DNA of 64,000 nt from Phalacrocorax aristotelis (GCF_949628215.1 NC_134288.1:11973682-12037681), one strand, 5' to 3'; counted from the stretch's first letter, positions 47,301-62,300 are shown. The notes: generated by a model not told the origin, from the letters alone. Numbers and translations: made by a program.

Positions 47301-50300
47301 TCATCGCAAACAGCAAACGTAACCTCTAAATGCAGAACAGTAGCTTCAAAGAAAGAAGGCGGCTCCTTGGGAGCTGGCCCCTGCCCAGAGCCCTGATCCC
47401 GGGAGATGGGGTGTGCCGAGGAGGCGGGAGCCAAAGTTGGGGATGACACAGCTGAGGGCAGACACCCTTCCCAGTGTGCGTGTATACTTGTGTCAAAGCT
47501 GCTTGCAGCACAGTTTGTATGTTGCCATGGTTAATCATTTAAAAATACAAATTTCAGAAAAATGAAAGACATCCCAGACAACAAGGTGACCTCCAGATTC
47601 ATTTCCTTACATTAAAGGTCAAGGTATTTTTTCGTATTAAGGCAGAAAAATAGCAAATCTCAGGAGCTATCTTATGTTCAGCATCTATTAATCTTCAGCT
47701 ACATATGGTAATTAAAGTCAGTTTTCTCTCAGTAATACTCACCATTTATCATTTCCCCACAGAGTTCCCTTATATGTTGTTCGCTGGCCTCTTTGCCCTG
47801 CAATTAACAGAAGAATCTGTTCTTATACAAACCACATTATCGATAATCATTCCTGACAGAAGCTTCAGGATGTGAAACTCATTTCCAGCAGCTCGGTAAG
47901 AAGCACAGGATCCTGCATGAAGAGGAAGGTTTTTTTCCCCTCTTCAAAAGATGACAGCTTCAATGCAGCAGCTCTGTTATATTAATGGCAGAGATTAATT
48001 TTAATTACGCCAGATATTTAATGTGGGGCTTATTTGGCCTTTAATGAATGATGAAACATGAGCTCTGGACCAAGACAGAGGTCTAACATTTGAAGTAGTG
48101 AATAGGAGTTGTATTTTTAAATGACCAGCTTCTAACTCACTTTTGTAATGAGAATGGTGACTTACGGCCCGTGCCAAAGGACACAGATAATCTGTCCGTC
48201 CATCACTGGGAGAGACAATTAATTCTCCGAGGCACTCATGCTGCAGGACTTTAGTTCGCAGAATCACAGGTTGGAAGGGACATCAGGGATCATCTAGTCC
48301 AACCGTTAGTTCTGAAGCTTGCAAACTGTTCATCTTTTTGCCCCGGTAAACTCTTGGTGCAAGACAGTTAGCCTGCACGTGCAGTTACCTATGTTTGCCT
48401 GCTCAAATGCAAGACTTTATTTTTTCCATACACATCCAAAATCCACGATCCATTTATTCACTTCAGGGACTCCTTGACTGCGCCTCGGCAGCAGATCATA
48501 CTTACAGGAGGCCCAGGTTTTCCCGTGATGCCAGGAACACCTTGCTCCCCCTGATGGCCCATGGGCCCTGGATGTCCTGGGATCCCGGGTACTCCAGCTG
48601 TCCCGTTAGGTCCTTGGACACCTTTTGGACCAAGTTCTCCTCTTTTTCCTGGCTGTAATAAAGGAAAAAACCAAAAACACATGAAATGGAAGCTATGGTC
48701 TATTCTTTTCTCGTGGGGATTAGTTAAGCCTTTGGCTAAAGTTTTAAATTTTTGAATTTTTAAAAGAAAATAATTCTTCTCTAAAAAAAAAAACCCACAA
48801 AATTTTTTCACCCTAAACCTGAAGAAGGTTCCCCTAACTGGTCTGGCCGGCCATGTACATTTCTTACATCATATGGGCGTATTGACATTTACAGGTCACA
48901 GTGAGAGTCCATGCTGCAGCACAATGATCAAAGACATTTGAATGCCTTGAATGCCACAGAAAATTGTTGTAGATTTTATAGCGTGGTCATGACAAAAACA
49001 TGCTTCTAGGATTCAATGCCAGAACATAGTCTATGGACATACATCATCGAAAGATGCGATAAGCACGTTTACTCCCAAACCTTTGAGCGGGCAATGTCTG
49101 ACACTTACCTCTCCTTTTTGGCCAGGGGGACCAAAGGGACCCTGTTAGAAGGAAAAGGGAAATAAGAAACAATGAAAATGCACATCTAAAGCCAAATCTC
49201 CCAAGCCCTGGGAAGCCGTGATGGCACATACGTGACACCTAATGGCCTTTTCTAGCAAAGGGGCCAGGAATGATAACAGGCTGCTGCAGACCAGCTTCAG
49301 CCCTGGCACGGGAGGGAGAGGACTCTGACGCCAAGACTTGCCCTGGGTCCAGGCAACCTGGCTACTTCTGGAGATGGACCAAGGGCCCCACAGCCAGAGC
49401 AAAGTCAACCACTGCGAGGAGCAATGTGACAAATGAGTGCTGATACCACACAGTTTGCAAAGGCCACACCAGCTATCCCTGCTTCCTGAGAATAAGAGCT
49501 GATGCACACCCTGAACACAGCAGCGGCAAGGCTTGGGTTGCTTTCTTTTCGCAGCCAGCAGGGTTGGAGCTCTTGGACACTTAATTCTGACTGATCATAT
49601 TAGTTATTGATTCTTGGTTCTCTAGACCCATCTGTTACTTCAGGAGTCAATTCTACTGAATTTAAGGACACCTACCAGTTCTCCTTTGTCACCTGGGAGG
49701 CCATCTGCTCCAGCAATGCCCTGAAAGTGAGATACCAGAATTAACACTGCACCAAGATTGACAATAATGCTCACTGAGACTTGGATAACCTTGGTTCCTA
49801 AAGGAGATGGGGGCACTTAGCAGCTTATACAGCTGCTCCAGCAAGCAGAAGTTCTGTCTTCCCAAAGCTGAACTCTGCAGTAGCTGTTCCCCTGTTGAAA
49901 ACGGCATTTTTGGCACAAGGCAGCCTTTTGCAACAGGCTGGCACTTGGATGAAAGGCTGAATTCATATAGATGAGAGCCGTGAAAAACATCCACAGGCTG
50001 GCATCCGCATTTCTCTTACAGGGAATCTAAATTTCAGGGTCCTCAGCTCTGGGTCTCACAGAAAATGTGCGTTTGCAATGACAGCTAAATGCTCAGTGTC
50101 CAGTGTAACTGTGTCCTCTAGGCTTCCTCGGTGGAAAGAGTCAGCTGCAGAACCGCTTCATCCCACCCTGAAACAGGAGTGATCCTTCACTTGGTGAAGA
50201 CCGCCCCTCTCCATTCTGTCCGGGGTTCCTAACATAAGGGTGGCTTAAGCTCTGGTGACATCAATTTTAGTAGCTGTGATGAGGAGCATCACTTTGCTGA

Positions 50301-53300
50301 TCACCTCCATTAAGCCAACAGCAGCGTGTGCAATTTGAGCATCGCTGGGGGCGACACGAATCGCTGCAATCTGCTGCCACCGGCCGCACGGGCAGCGCTT
50401 CCCGCGCCGAATGCTCTGCAGCAAAGCTGCCTTATTAAACAGCAATTAGAGCAGATAATGACCACTGTTATGGTGACTATATGGCTTTAGAGAAGAAGTT
50501 ATTTCAAGAGGAATGCAGGTTAGGTTGGTCTTTCCCTTAGCAACAGAACAGGGACCATGCAGACGCTGGCACTGGGAAACAAAAGAAGCAAAGCTTGTTG
50601 GAAAAGAACTTGTTTTCTGCAAAAATGCAGTCATGCATTAACAAAAGTCATATATTTGATGAAAACTGGCTCAAAAGGTCATCACTGAGATTAATCAACT
50701 ATGAAAATTAGGCAGCAAAAAGTAAAAGAATATATTAGTCTATTAGCCTGCCAAGCTTTGAGGCTAGGACGAACCCGCTTCATCAGGCACGTGAAGTTCA
50801 GCAAAAACCTACGCTTCTAAACTTAATTCGGGAGGAACATGATGCAAGGAGCTCATATACAGCGTACCTCGTAACAAAATAAACAACAAGAGACTAGCAT
50901 TTTTATCCCAGCATTGTCATGTGTCCCCACTAGAACAGACTACATATCTTTCACCAGTGCAGGAAAGCCAGGACCCAATCGGGTTTTCTTGGTGCCTGCT
51001 CCAGAGTATTTTTGTTTGAAAGAAGGAAAAGCAGGCTGTGCTGTCAAAGGCTGTGCCTAAGGTACAGATTAAACGCCTCTGCTGACTACAGCATGAAAGT
51101 TATCCCAGGAGGAAGAACGGCTTCACTTACCTGGTTACCTTTGGGACCAGGAACACCAGTAGGACCCTGAGAATAAGTAAAAGAAAGAAGTCAAATGAGC
51201 TCCAACTGTTATTTTCCTGTGAATTCCTGGTGCGGTCAGACAGTCGCTCACACAGCAAGGGGTTGGGAATTAGTCTCCCAACTGCCAAGTGGGAGGGACC
51301 AAATCTCATTCATACTTCCTCGAAACAAGAAGAGATTTTAAGCACCCGTGCTAGTTTTGTAGCACCCTCTACAGTCACTGGCTTGTGTTGTAGGACAGTT
51401 TCTCAGGCCTCTTGCCTACAGCACAGAGCAGCTGCCAGACCAAGCAGGACCCCCCAACTCAGGCCTGGTGGTCTTCTGCCCACCAAGTCCTCATCCAGCC
51501 AGAGCAGAGAGACTTTCTTGTTGCGGCTGGGCAATGCGCTGCTCCCCACCTGCCTGACACAGGTTATCTACACTGGTCTTTTTCATACCATCCTCCTCGA
51601 TCTCCTAAATAAAACTAAAATTAATTATGTGCTTTTAATCCTAGTCTTTAAAACCTGTCTCACAAAAGTCGTCTTTTACACCCATTCTAGGGGCGGGAGC
51701 TCTGTTTTGCTTCTGCCCCTCCTCTGCTTTTCATTATCATCATCTCGCTATCATGACCGCAGCAGCAATTTTACAAATTCACAAATTAAAGGATGAGGTC
51801 CAGGATAAGACTGGTGGGTGATCGATCTCTGCCTTTCGCACCTGACGATGCGAGAAGGAGATTGAATTTACTCACGGTATAAAATGGACAAGAACATTTT
51901 TGTACCGCAAGGCCAAAAAGTCAGGATGTTTTTTCAAGGCTTCATTAGACTCTCGGTTCTCCTGTGGATTTAGAGTTAGGTGCTCTTTAGTGCTTAGTCA
52001 AGCACTAAAGTTAAAAAAGGGGGGATTTCTATTAAAGAAGAAATAATTCTTGGCAAAACAGAGAATGGAATGTGGAAATGCAAGAACAGCTGCTATTTAT
52101 AACTCCCATTTTATGTTTGCTGATGGCAAAAGCAACATATTATTTTCTGAAGATTAAAATCTAGATTTATACCTCCAACTTCACAAAGTCCCAAAGCCCC
52201 ACGGAAGTTTAGGGCAGTAAAACACAGCTTAGTCACCACAGATTGTGTTGTGCAAGGAACGGTCCCCTAAAGAAAAGCTTAGCCCAAAAGATTTAGATTC
52301 AAAACTGTGTAATTCAGTGGAGCAGTAATTCCTAGCAGCAGGAACAAGTGACAGGGCTTTAGGATGACCAGCTCCACGCTCACCAGCCGTCCTCATGTTC
52401 GTGTCACTCAGTTAAACACAACTAATATTTTCCACCAAGCATCTAGTGATGCCAGTACAGAGCTGAGAGACGCTGCCCCAGGTGGCGCCGGCACTCAGAA
52501 TCCCCAGGAATTTGATCTTAATAAAAATACTTAGGAAGAATATTTACCTGTTACTGCCACAGTCAGTAATAACAGTCAAACCCTTCCCCTCCCCAATATC
52601 CCACTCCAGCAAGGTGGTTTATACACCATTTCAATGCTATTCCATATCTTATGGTCAAATGCATTAAACCTCTTGTAATTTTTATGTAAGAAGATACACT
52701 TACTGATATGCTGGTTTATATTCCTGGCCACAGCCAGTCCCAGGACTGCGAAAAAGCATATCAGTACCTGTTAGCTCAGGCTTGCACAAATAATTTTTTT
52801 TCCAAAGAAAGAAAGGCCCCACTTGATTTCAGGAGAGCGTGATGGGTTAGCTGCCGTGGGGACGGCGGAATTGTATTGATCCTGTATTTGCAGTTCTCCT
52901 TTTTATACACGTGAGGACCAGCAGGCTGGGCTGTCAGTAAAGCAAAGCCAGGGCAGTATCTGCTGTGCTCTTTGTCCACCCCCCAGCAGATGCCATCACC
53001 CTCAGCAGCAAAGGCTGTTTGTTTAAGCTATAAAGACATGGTCTGAAGTTTTAGGGTCTTCCCAGCCCAAATCTTGCACCCGGTGATACGCGTGGAACTT
53101 CGCGGTGCTGGTTGCTGGCACGGCCCTTGTTACTGCCCGCACGGAGGAGGGCTGTGGGCGCAAGTGGCCGCCACTGACACCGCCGGGACTGGGTGGGCAG
53201 GTGGAAGTTACTCGCAGCACCAGTTGCATACGTGGAGGTGGAATATCTCCAGCGTTATCCAAACCTGTGCTTTAAGCATAAAATTTTCCCTCCCTCTGCT

Positions 53301-56300
53301 CGAGGCAGCTCTCTGGACACCAGACTGCTCTGTGCAGGGGCCTCTCCTCCTCTGAACATATATTTTTTCACCGCAGCGAAGCCCTGAACACAGCCAGGAC
53401 CCCACAGCTCCACAATAACCCTCCTGTTTCACACTTCCAGGCTCACAGTCCCTCCAAGAGGCTTTTTTAAACCTGCCTGGCGTCGGCACAGAAGAGCCAT
53501 TGTGAAACCCCCGTGGTGCCACTGCGATTGCTTACACAGAAACTTCACCTTAAAGCTAGAGTTGAGGGAGCCAGCGAACACACAGCTACTGTTCTCCTGC
53601 AAGCCCTGAACAAATGTCGTTCACTTTACCCTGCTGGCTCCTTTTAAATGAGAATGAATTCATTTAAATAAGAAGTTGCATTTATTCTGAGGTGTGGGGC
53701 CCAGGTGTGTTGCTGTTCAGAAAGAAAAATCACTGAGCAAACTGTAATTTAAAAAAAAACATCCAGAAACCCTAATCAAGCATCTGAATAACAACAATGT
53801 ATGAATCGGCTCTTTTGTGGAGGAAGGTTTTGGTGAAATCAGCATACAGAGCAGGGAGGAAACCCAAAGCAATTGTCTATTCTGGCTAGGATAGGATCCC
53901 AAAGTCTCTTTTAAACAATCCATCCTGTGTAAAAATAGCGTGAGTTTTTTACCTGAAACAGAAATAAGGACAGGAACAGAAGAGAGATGGGATGCACAAA
54001 TCCTGCTACCTGCCATGGGGGCTGCCTTAGGCACGCAGCAGCAGCCGCAAAGGGTGGACTATGACACCCCATGTACCTACCTTCTACCAAGCCTGCTTGT
54101 GCTTGCTGGGGTGGCATCAGCTACACCATGTCTGGGGACCCCATTGCTCTCTAATTTCACATCTCCCAAACAGGAATTAGTTACAGACTAATGCTTGTCT
54201 CCTTACCCTGTCTCCTAACTCTCCACGAATCCCAGTTGGACCAGGAAGGCCAGGCTCCCCACTGGCACCTTTGGGACCCTGTCAGGAAAACAAAAAAGAA
54301 AGAGCTACAGCTAAAGTGCCATATCTTGACATCCCCAAAGTTCACCAGTCTCCATAACATGTTCAAAAAGATCATTTATCTTACATCTCCTCACTCCTTT
54401 TCCAGGACCTGGGGACCACATGCCGACTGCTGGTACCACTTGCGCTGGTCCGTACAGCTCATTCCAACTCCTGCCCCACCACGTTGCTCACCTGAGGTCA
54501 GCCACACTGCCAAAGTGCTCCAGCCTTCGGCTGGCCCAGGGCTTTCCACTAATAAAATCACATCTGTGACTCCGGACCGAGTGCTGCTCCCAGAAGGCAG
54601 CACCCTACACTGGTTTTCAGCCAGTTTCACTGGAGAATGGAGAGTGGTTGTGAACACTCTGTTGCAGAGGGGAGCAAGAAATATGAGAGTCTCCCGTGCA
54701 GCAGAAGGGAAAAGGAGTTCACAAGCTGGGGGCGTCAAGATTGAGGAGAAATTAAGGGGCCTTTACATAGGTCAAACTCAAACCCTTCTTTTGCAAACAA
54801 ATACTAAATATAAATTGTTCCAGCAAGCAGCTTATCTGGCCTTGTGCTCTTTCTGCTGTACTGACATAACATGTCAGTTATAAAATATATATGTTTTTCT
54901 GACATAAACATGTCAGATTGGTTCTGGCAAGCAGAAAGACGGTTCTTCCTATCACTTGTTGCCATCATGCAGTTGTTCTTGCCAGAGGTTTGCCGAAAAC
55001 AGCGGCCTGCCAAAACACAATGCACGTAAATTACCCTTGTCAGCATACTGACCTGGAAACCTCTGACACCGGGGGCTCCCATCAGGCCCTGAAGACCAAG
55101 CGGGCCCTGAAAAGAGAAAGGTAAGATCTGGTAAAGAGAAAATTCAGGACCAGGTAAGTCACTGGCGTAATTAAACCGGCACACGTCTGTCAGAGAGCAA
55201 GCACGCGGTTCCGTGCTGCGAAACCCTTTGCCCAGCGGCACTGCTGATGAACCTGATAAGCCGCTCTAAAGTGGTGCGTGGTGTTCGCTGAGCTTTAGTA
55301 ATATTATCGTTATTATTAGCAAAAGTGCTTATTTGCATATATTAATGCTTAATGACATCCCATACTCATGAATAGTAAAGATCAATGACAGCAAGAAGTC
55401 ATATACAATACACATTAAAGGGGACTTGCTATCCCAATATTATGCTTTTCATTGATCCAGTTCTACAAGAAAGTACTTTAAAACGTGTGCTGCATGCACT
55501 CGGACATGAAAAACGGCAATTGCATCCCCTTGCTTTGACACGCTTTGTACCTGCAATACAGAAAAACGCAGTCTCTTATGTGGTTAGTGCAGGAGCCCGG
55601 CTCGCTAGATGGAACATGAACATTGCCATTAGGAACCTCTATTACTTTCTACTGAGAAAAATCACATACACCATAAAGATTCTGGGTTAAAAAAAACCTG
55701 AGTAATTTAGGCATCTAAATCCCATTTTGTAAAATGTCTTCTTGAAATAGATGCCTTAGGCAAACCTCTGTCATGAGGTGGGACTTCAGCTTTCTCTCCT
55801 TTCACAGCGGTCTCCGCTGGGTGTAGCATTAACGGACGCAAATAGACTCCAAACTGGCTGCCGCAGGCAGAGGATCAGTCGGCACGGACTGTCCAGCGTA
55901 CCCAAGACTCCAGCTGCCTACTGGGTTGCAAGTGCAGGTGCGCCCTGTGTTAAAATGGCATCTGTATTTTTCCCTTAGAGTGTTTTTTCCCTAACTGTTA
56001 GCCCTACAATTTCTCCCTGGTATCTGAACATCCGCTGCCTCTCACAGTGTTTTCTGGTCATCATGAAGAGCAAATCCTCATGCGATGCGCGACTCAGTGT
56101 ACGATCTAAACCAGCCGCCCTCATCTCTGCCTGGCTCTCACGATCGGCACGGCCGCAACCTTGTGCAGAAACCAGCGTCTGCCCGGAAGAAAGAGCCAAT
56201 CTGCTGAAATTAAACAGTATTTTCTTCAAAAAGCTAGAGAACCACTCAGTTATTCTTGTGGTTACAGTTTCCACTTCTGTTTTCTGCTTGTAATTCAGTG

Positions 56301-59300
56301 AAGAACTTTTGAGAGTTATAAATACAGAGCTCTAGGAAAGTTACATTAAATCGCACCAACAAGAACTCTGCTGTGCTGGTGCCTTTAGAAGTGGTGGGAC
56401 CTGACAGCCTCTGAATGGGAAGAAACCCGTGTTACGGTATGCTACGCTAAACAAAGTCAAACTGTTTTGAGCCAAACAGTCTCAACGCTATCCTGCAACA
56501 ACAAATCCTGCAACTCTCTTAGAATAGCCCAGGCTTAACGGCATTTCAAATAAATTAGGACTCTAATAAATCAGAAAGCCAGGTTGGAAACACACACGGG
56601 TTCATCTGGTATTGCACGCACAGCAGGTCTGCACCAACGCAATTAGCTCTACTGCCTTTGGGTTTTGGCTATAATAATATGATACCTTTTGTGGGGCCAG
56701 CTATTTTGATGAAAAATTGCAGACGTAAAGCAAACATTATCAATTTTGTTTATTTTCTAAGGCTGATTTTCCTTTCCTTGGAATTTCAAAGAGAAGCTGC
56801 TCACTAACAATAAATCATCACACAGTTCAATTTCTTCCAAGTGGCACATACCAGAAATCATGTTAGACTTGCTGTAGGCTTCTGAATTTCAAAATAAAAT
56901 TAAGAGGGGAAAAAAAAAAGAAAATAACAGAAGCCCAACAAAACCACTGGAAGGTCACGTCCAACCACAGCGGCAGCACTAGTTGGGGAGTGACACAATA
57001 AAAGGTATCCTAGCGTTTTTACTAGCATGAACAAAATGAGGTTTTTATTATCCTGATATCATTCATTATCTCCGCTGTTCAGCAGGGATGCAACTGGCAG
57101 CCATGCAGTTATTTTGAAGTTTGCATTGCAACTCCTGCAGGTTTTTCTTTCTCAGGCTCGGAGAAGATGCAGGGAATGTGCTGAAAGCAGGAACAAGATG
57201 CTCCATTGAGGGCCTCAGTGGTTTCTCACCCAGACGTCTCAAAAAGTTGTCAGTTCACAGATTAGAAAGGAAAACTGCTGGAGCTGCGCATGGGATTTTG
57301 TTTCCTAGGGGCTCATAACTACAAGCTCCCAGCAAGAAAACGCTGCTGCAGCACTGGGTGAGAGAAGGAAATGTGTGAACAGATTCCCCACCTGAAAACT
57401 GTTCTGGTGTTGCCCCACTGTGTGGTTGTAAACCTTGGGGCATTTTCAAGCAGTTGGGAAGAGCGTGCGACTGTGTGCCAGAAAGGCAAGAGATTCCCAA
57501 CAGGTCTGCAAACTTGTTAACGCTTCAAGCCCCCGCCATTCACCAGGACAGTGTGTAGGCTTTCCAGTTTTGCTGCTTGTATGGCTTCAGGTTTTGCCGT
57601 GAACCTCTACTGCTCCAAGGAATGGGAAGGATTTAATGTTTCGCGTGCTGGCGGCAATGTATGTTGCAACAGCTTAACAGGAGTTTTGCCTCATTAATGA
57701 CTCACATGCAGCACAAGCTGAACCTTATTATTACTGCCTAGTCAGGGAGTCGCTGACTGTCCAGTCTCTCCTGTGTGACTGTAGCAGCTCCACAAACCTC
57801 TTGGACAACTGCAGCTTTCTTTGCCAAACGAAATGGGATGAATCACTTTGCGTTTGTACGGAGCTGTCAGCGAGAGCAGGATCTGACCCGTTTATGGGGG
57901 AGTAATTCCTCTGCTGCCAAAACTCCCCCAGAGACAATACCAAGAGACAACATGGCCTTTTTTTTATCCAGAGAGTAATCCCAGGTAGTGAACTCCATTT
58001 TGGTATCTATTTGATTTACAAGCAGCATTGTACTTACAGTGGCGCCTCTGGGTCCCGGCAGACCTCTCTCACCAGGAATACCAACATCGCCCTGGCAATA
58101 ACACCAAAGTCAGCTGGGCCATCTAGGAACCACAAATCCACCCTTCCCAACCCACTGCAAAGCTGAAATGAATTCCCAGATCCCAGGCTACTTCAATCCC
58201 TAACTCCCTGCCCCACTGCCCCATCCCCTGGGTTGCACTGCCTGCCTTGGGGGACTTTGACCCCTGCTGCTGCACAATATCTGTGCACGGAGGTGCCCAC
58301 CCGACCCGCTGGCATCGCGTGTGCTGGGTAGCTCCACGCAGACGTGGGGCTGCCGGGGAGCGCTCGTCGCTGTGGGCTTGCATGTGTTGCAGGCAGCACA
58401 GCTCCTACTGCATCGTGAAAAGCTTTATTTGTGCAGGGAAGCAGCACGCGAGCTCCAGATTGGCATCTCGGTTTAAAACACCTGGCAGAGCTCACGGTAA
58501 GTGTAAATGATGGGGATACGTACAGGGATGCCTGGCTCTCCAGAGGGACCTGCCTCTCCCGTCTCTCCAGGACTGCCCTGCAGAGGAGAGAGCAAACACT
58601 CAGTTAGGGCATAACTTCAGGGAGTCATTTCTGTCCTACCTAGAGCAATAAACTGGGGAGGGAGTTAAAACCTGGATCGGGAAATAAAAACAGCTCTAAA
58701 CTTTTACAGTTTTAAGACCAAGATAACAAAACTCTCATCAACAGACATTTAAAGAACAGGGGAGCTGCACATGCTGCCCTGGGACCAGTGACTAGGGAGG
58801 GCTGCCAGCCCCAGGGCAGTGCCACCATGCCCCACCTCGGACTGAAGTGGACCAGTGAGACAGGGGTGCTCTTTTGGAGGCATGCTCAGGACACCCCACT
58901 TCATTCCTTCCTGCATCACCTCTCTGCAAGGAGAAACGCCTTCCTGCAGCGCGCTCTCATGATGAGGATTAGCAAAAACAATGATGCCGGTGCAGAGGGG
59001 GAAATTCAGAAAGGAAGGGGAGGGACAGAAAAAAAAGACGCTTTCCAGAACAGCTTTGTGCAGGACTGCTTTGGTGTGTCTGAGATTTTCTTTTGTCTCA
59101 CAGGTACGTGCCAATCTAAAGCTCCGTGGAAGCTTCTCTCGTGAGCTGGGGGGCAAGCCTCCAAATGGCAGGGTGAGATAATCCTGCTCCTGCTTGCAGA
59201 TGCTCAGCCTTTTGATTCCCAAAGATGAAGCCTGCTCTTGGGACAAAAGGGTGAACGCTTCCTTCTGAGGTTTACTAAATCACTGATGACTCTGTATCTG

Positions 59301-62300
59301 CTACGTCTTCACTGAACCAGACGCAAGAGCTGTCTCAGCAAGGGCAGGGTCATCTCTGCCGATACAGCTAACGCCTGCCCCTCACTGCCAGGGGAACCCA
59401 GCCCCGGCAGCAACACCGACACCATCGCTTCGGAATAAGTCCTCCCAGGACTTGTGGGTGCCAATCTCCGAAAGCTGAAAAGCCTGTGACAAGTTTAGTT
59501 GCTTCCGTACCAGAACTGATCATTAGAGAGATGCACTTACTGGTTCACCCTTTGAGCCTTTAATACCTGCTCTTCCAGGCAGTCCCTGAAAAAAAGAAAA
59601 ATTAAAGCAATGTCAGAAGTGGAGTTCATTTGTTATTCTGGTCTGATTTGAGATACAAGAAGCAATGTTTGCTTGAAGCAATGAAGGATTTACATTTCTG
59701 CAGCTTTCACCATGAAAATTATGGCTTCAGTTTCCCTCTTGTTCACTGCACTAGCCGCTCTACATACACTAATCCTTGACAATTAGAGCAAGGAAGAGGA
59801 ATATACAAATAGAGCAGCAGCAGCAGTGTTTTGCATAGCAGAAACCTCTCTCCAGGGATGTTCAAAATATTCCTTAAGACAGGAAGAAAGGAGTACTTTA
59901 CCTCTATCTAAATAGTTGGAAGACTGGAGAGATGAAACGTTTTGCCAATGAACACTAGTAAGCCAGGGACAGAGCTCAGGCTATTGTTGAATTATGGTCA
60001 TTTGTATCCCAGATCTTACTTCCGTGCATAAGGAATGCACGTCACTGGGATGTGAAAGAGAAAATCCTTCTTAAATTTGAATTTTAAACAGAGCCAGAGT
60101 GGCCGAAAGCCAGGGTATTACTGCATTAGTATCTGGTGCTAATCCAGATGTTTTCTGCTCTGTCTTGTACACTGCTCCCCTGTTTGTATGGTGGGAAAAG
60201 TGCATTTCCTCTTGGCTTCAGTGGGGCCCCTTGGGAGACAATGCACGAAATGAACCTCCCCTCTCCCCAGGAATGACCTCCGTCCCAGGCCAAGCTGCCG
60301 TACCGCCCCGAAGGCGACGGGCCCCGCTGCCATACTCACAGGAAGTCCGTTTGGCCCCTTCTCTCCAGGAGCACCCGCACGAGCTGCATCACCCTGTGGA
60401 TATCGAGAGGTTAGGAGAGACACTCCGCTACTGGAAAATGGTCTGACACACGTAGGGATCACATTCCCAAACAGGCATTTGTAATCTTCTCCCTCCCTAC
60501 ACGTGCAGGACCCAGAGCCTGTTGTGTCTACGGGAGGTGGGCACCCCCTGGAAATGGGGTGCCCAGAGATCCCAGGTGTTTCCCTCGTCCCCTTGCAGCT
60601 CCCGGCCTTGCTTAACAGCACGTGGTCCGTGTTCCTGCGGGATCACCATTCAAAACCCGCGCAACTAGTACCTGACAGCGCTTTGTCTACAAGCAATTAA
60701 AATAAACATCTGTCTCTGTCAACCGCTCTGAAAAGGCATCTCTGAAGGCCCAGAGTCAGCCAGCAGGAACCACTAAGTATAGGGACACAGCTGAGTTTAG
60801 TTCACATGGGCATGGCCCACATGCGCATCTTCTTTCTTTAGGGAATCTCCTTGGGATTAATTAATAGAAGCATCTTCACTTTTCTTCACTAGTTACGCTA
60901 CTGGAAAACTCTTTAAAAACAAAAGCTTTCCAGCCATGCTCTTTCATGACAAGCATCAGTAGCTTTGCAACACACATGGGACACTGACACAAATCTTTCC
61001 TGCAGTTTAAGTAGGACTTTACAAACCTTCTCACCATCGAGTCCAGGAGCTCCATCCCGTCCGTCCTTGCCAGGAATGCCCTGCAACCATGCACAACGCA
61101 GGTTAGGGTTGTGAGGAGGCTCTGTGGTTTGCAAAGTACATTCACTTCAAAGAACCTTTTGGCATTGGGTCCAGCTCCAGTTGTACGGGGAGATCTTTCG
61201 TTAGCAGCAGTACAACTAGGGTTAGACCAACTGGGATTATGCCGAAGGTTAGAGAGACCCACAGAGCAGAAGTCTGATAGCAAAGACTAAGATGCGAGTT
61301 TTTTCCTATCCTGTGTTATCTCATCACCTGCAAGCAGGACAACAGTAAGACTTGCATCTTATTTGACTTACAGGTTCTCCTATGAGTCCCCGGGGCCCTG
61401 GGTTTCCTTTTGGTCCAGGTTTACCCTAGAAATCAATAACAAATCTTATGTTATCCAGGACATAACCCTTAAGAACAATCAGTCAACAAAGATAATAGTT
61501 GAGCTCTGTAGGGACATTTCACTGAGTTTGCGCCGGCTCCTATCCTGCTCATATAGGTACGGTGGTTCTTTTAGGACACACCAGAAAACAGATCCAATGC
61601 TGGTTGCAGCATCTGGGAAAATTCTTGATCATTTCAAGGGATGGAGATGCAAGGTCTGATCCTTGTGCTCTAGGCTGTAGGAAGCACTTAGGCGTCTTAT
61701 TACTTAGGCATCTTCAATAAGACTTGAAACATCTCATTTTTGAGACTGACACTTTCATCCCTTTCACCTCCCTTTCAAATAAACCAAGGCGGGGACAAGC
61801 CACAATAAACCTGTCAAACAGACTCCTTTAAATGTCACGTCCAAAATTTGAGCAGACGGGTGTTTTACTGCACTTACAGTATCGCCTTTGGGCCCCCTGA
61901 ATCCTTGAGGTCCTTTGTTCCCTTGGTCTCCCTATGACAGAGGAGGAAAAGCCGTTAAGCATCTTCATCACACAGTGGCAAAGACTAATGTTTCAAGGAT
62001 GTAAATGATGGGTTTTTTGTGCCGTTTGCTGACATTAGCAGAGGCATGAGTGTGTACATTCCCCTTGGAGCTTGGATGTGCTTTCTCAGTTACACTCTGT
62101 AATTCCTGACACACAGATGAACTGCAGCGGGGACTTTGCCAACCACCCCTCGGGGCAGACACCATCTTCCCCTTCATTTAATGAAGCCCTTTCTTTAATC
62201 AGAAACAAAGTAGGAGAAAAACTTTAATATTTACTGTCTAGATCCTGCTTGGCATAATTACGTGTTTGGTGGACAGTAAAGACCTAATTTTATTTTAGTT

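Noticed and set aside
51230-51796. 188-codon plus-strand frame in a COL9A3 intron
   Set aside because: No recognisable domain, composition or splice support; long intronic frames arise by chance in 64 kb.
54191-54883. 230-codon plus-strand frame overlapping a COL9A3 exon
   Set aside because: Its start is antisense to the 54207-54278 collagen exon, where collagen codon bias removes antisense stops. The rest resembles nothing known.
58749-59246. 165-codon minus-strand frame
   Set aside because: It is intronic, with no collagen repeat, no domain and no splice continuity with COL9A3.
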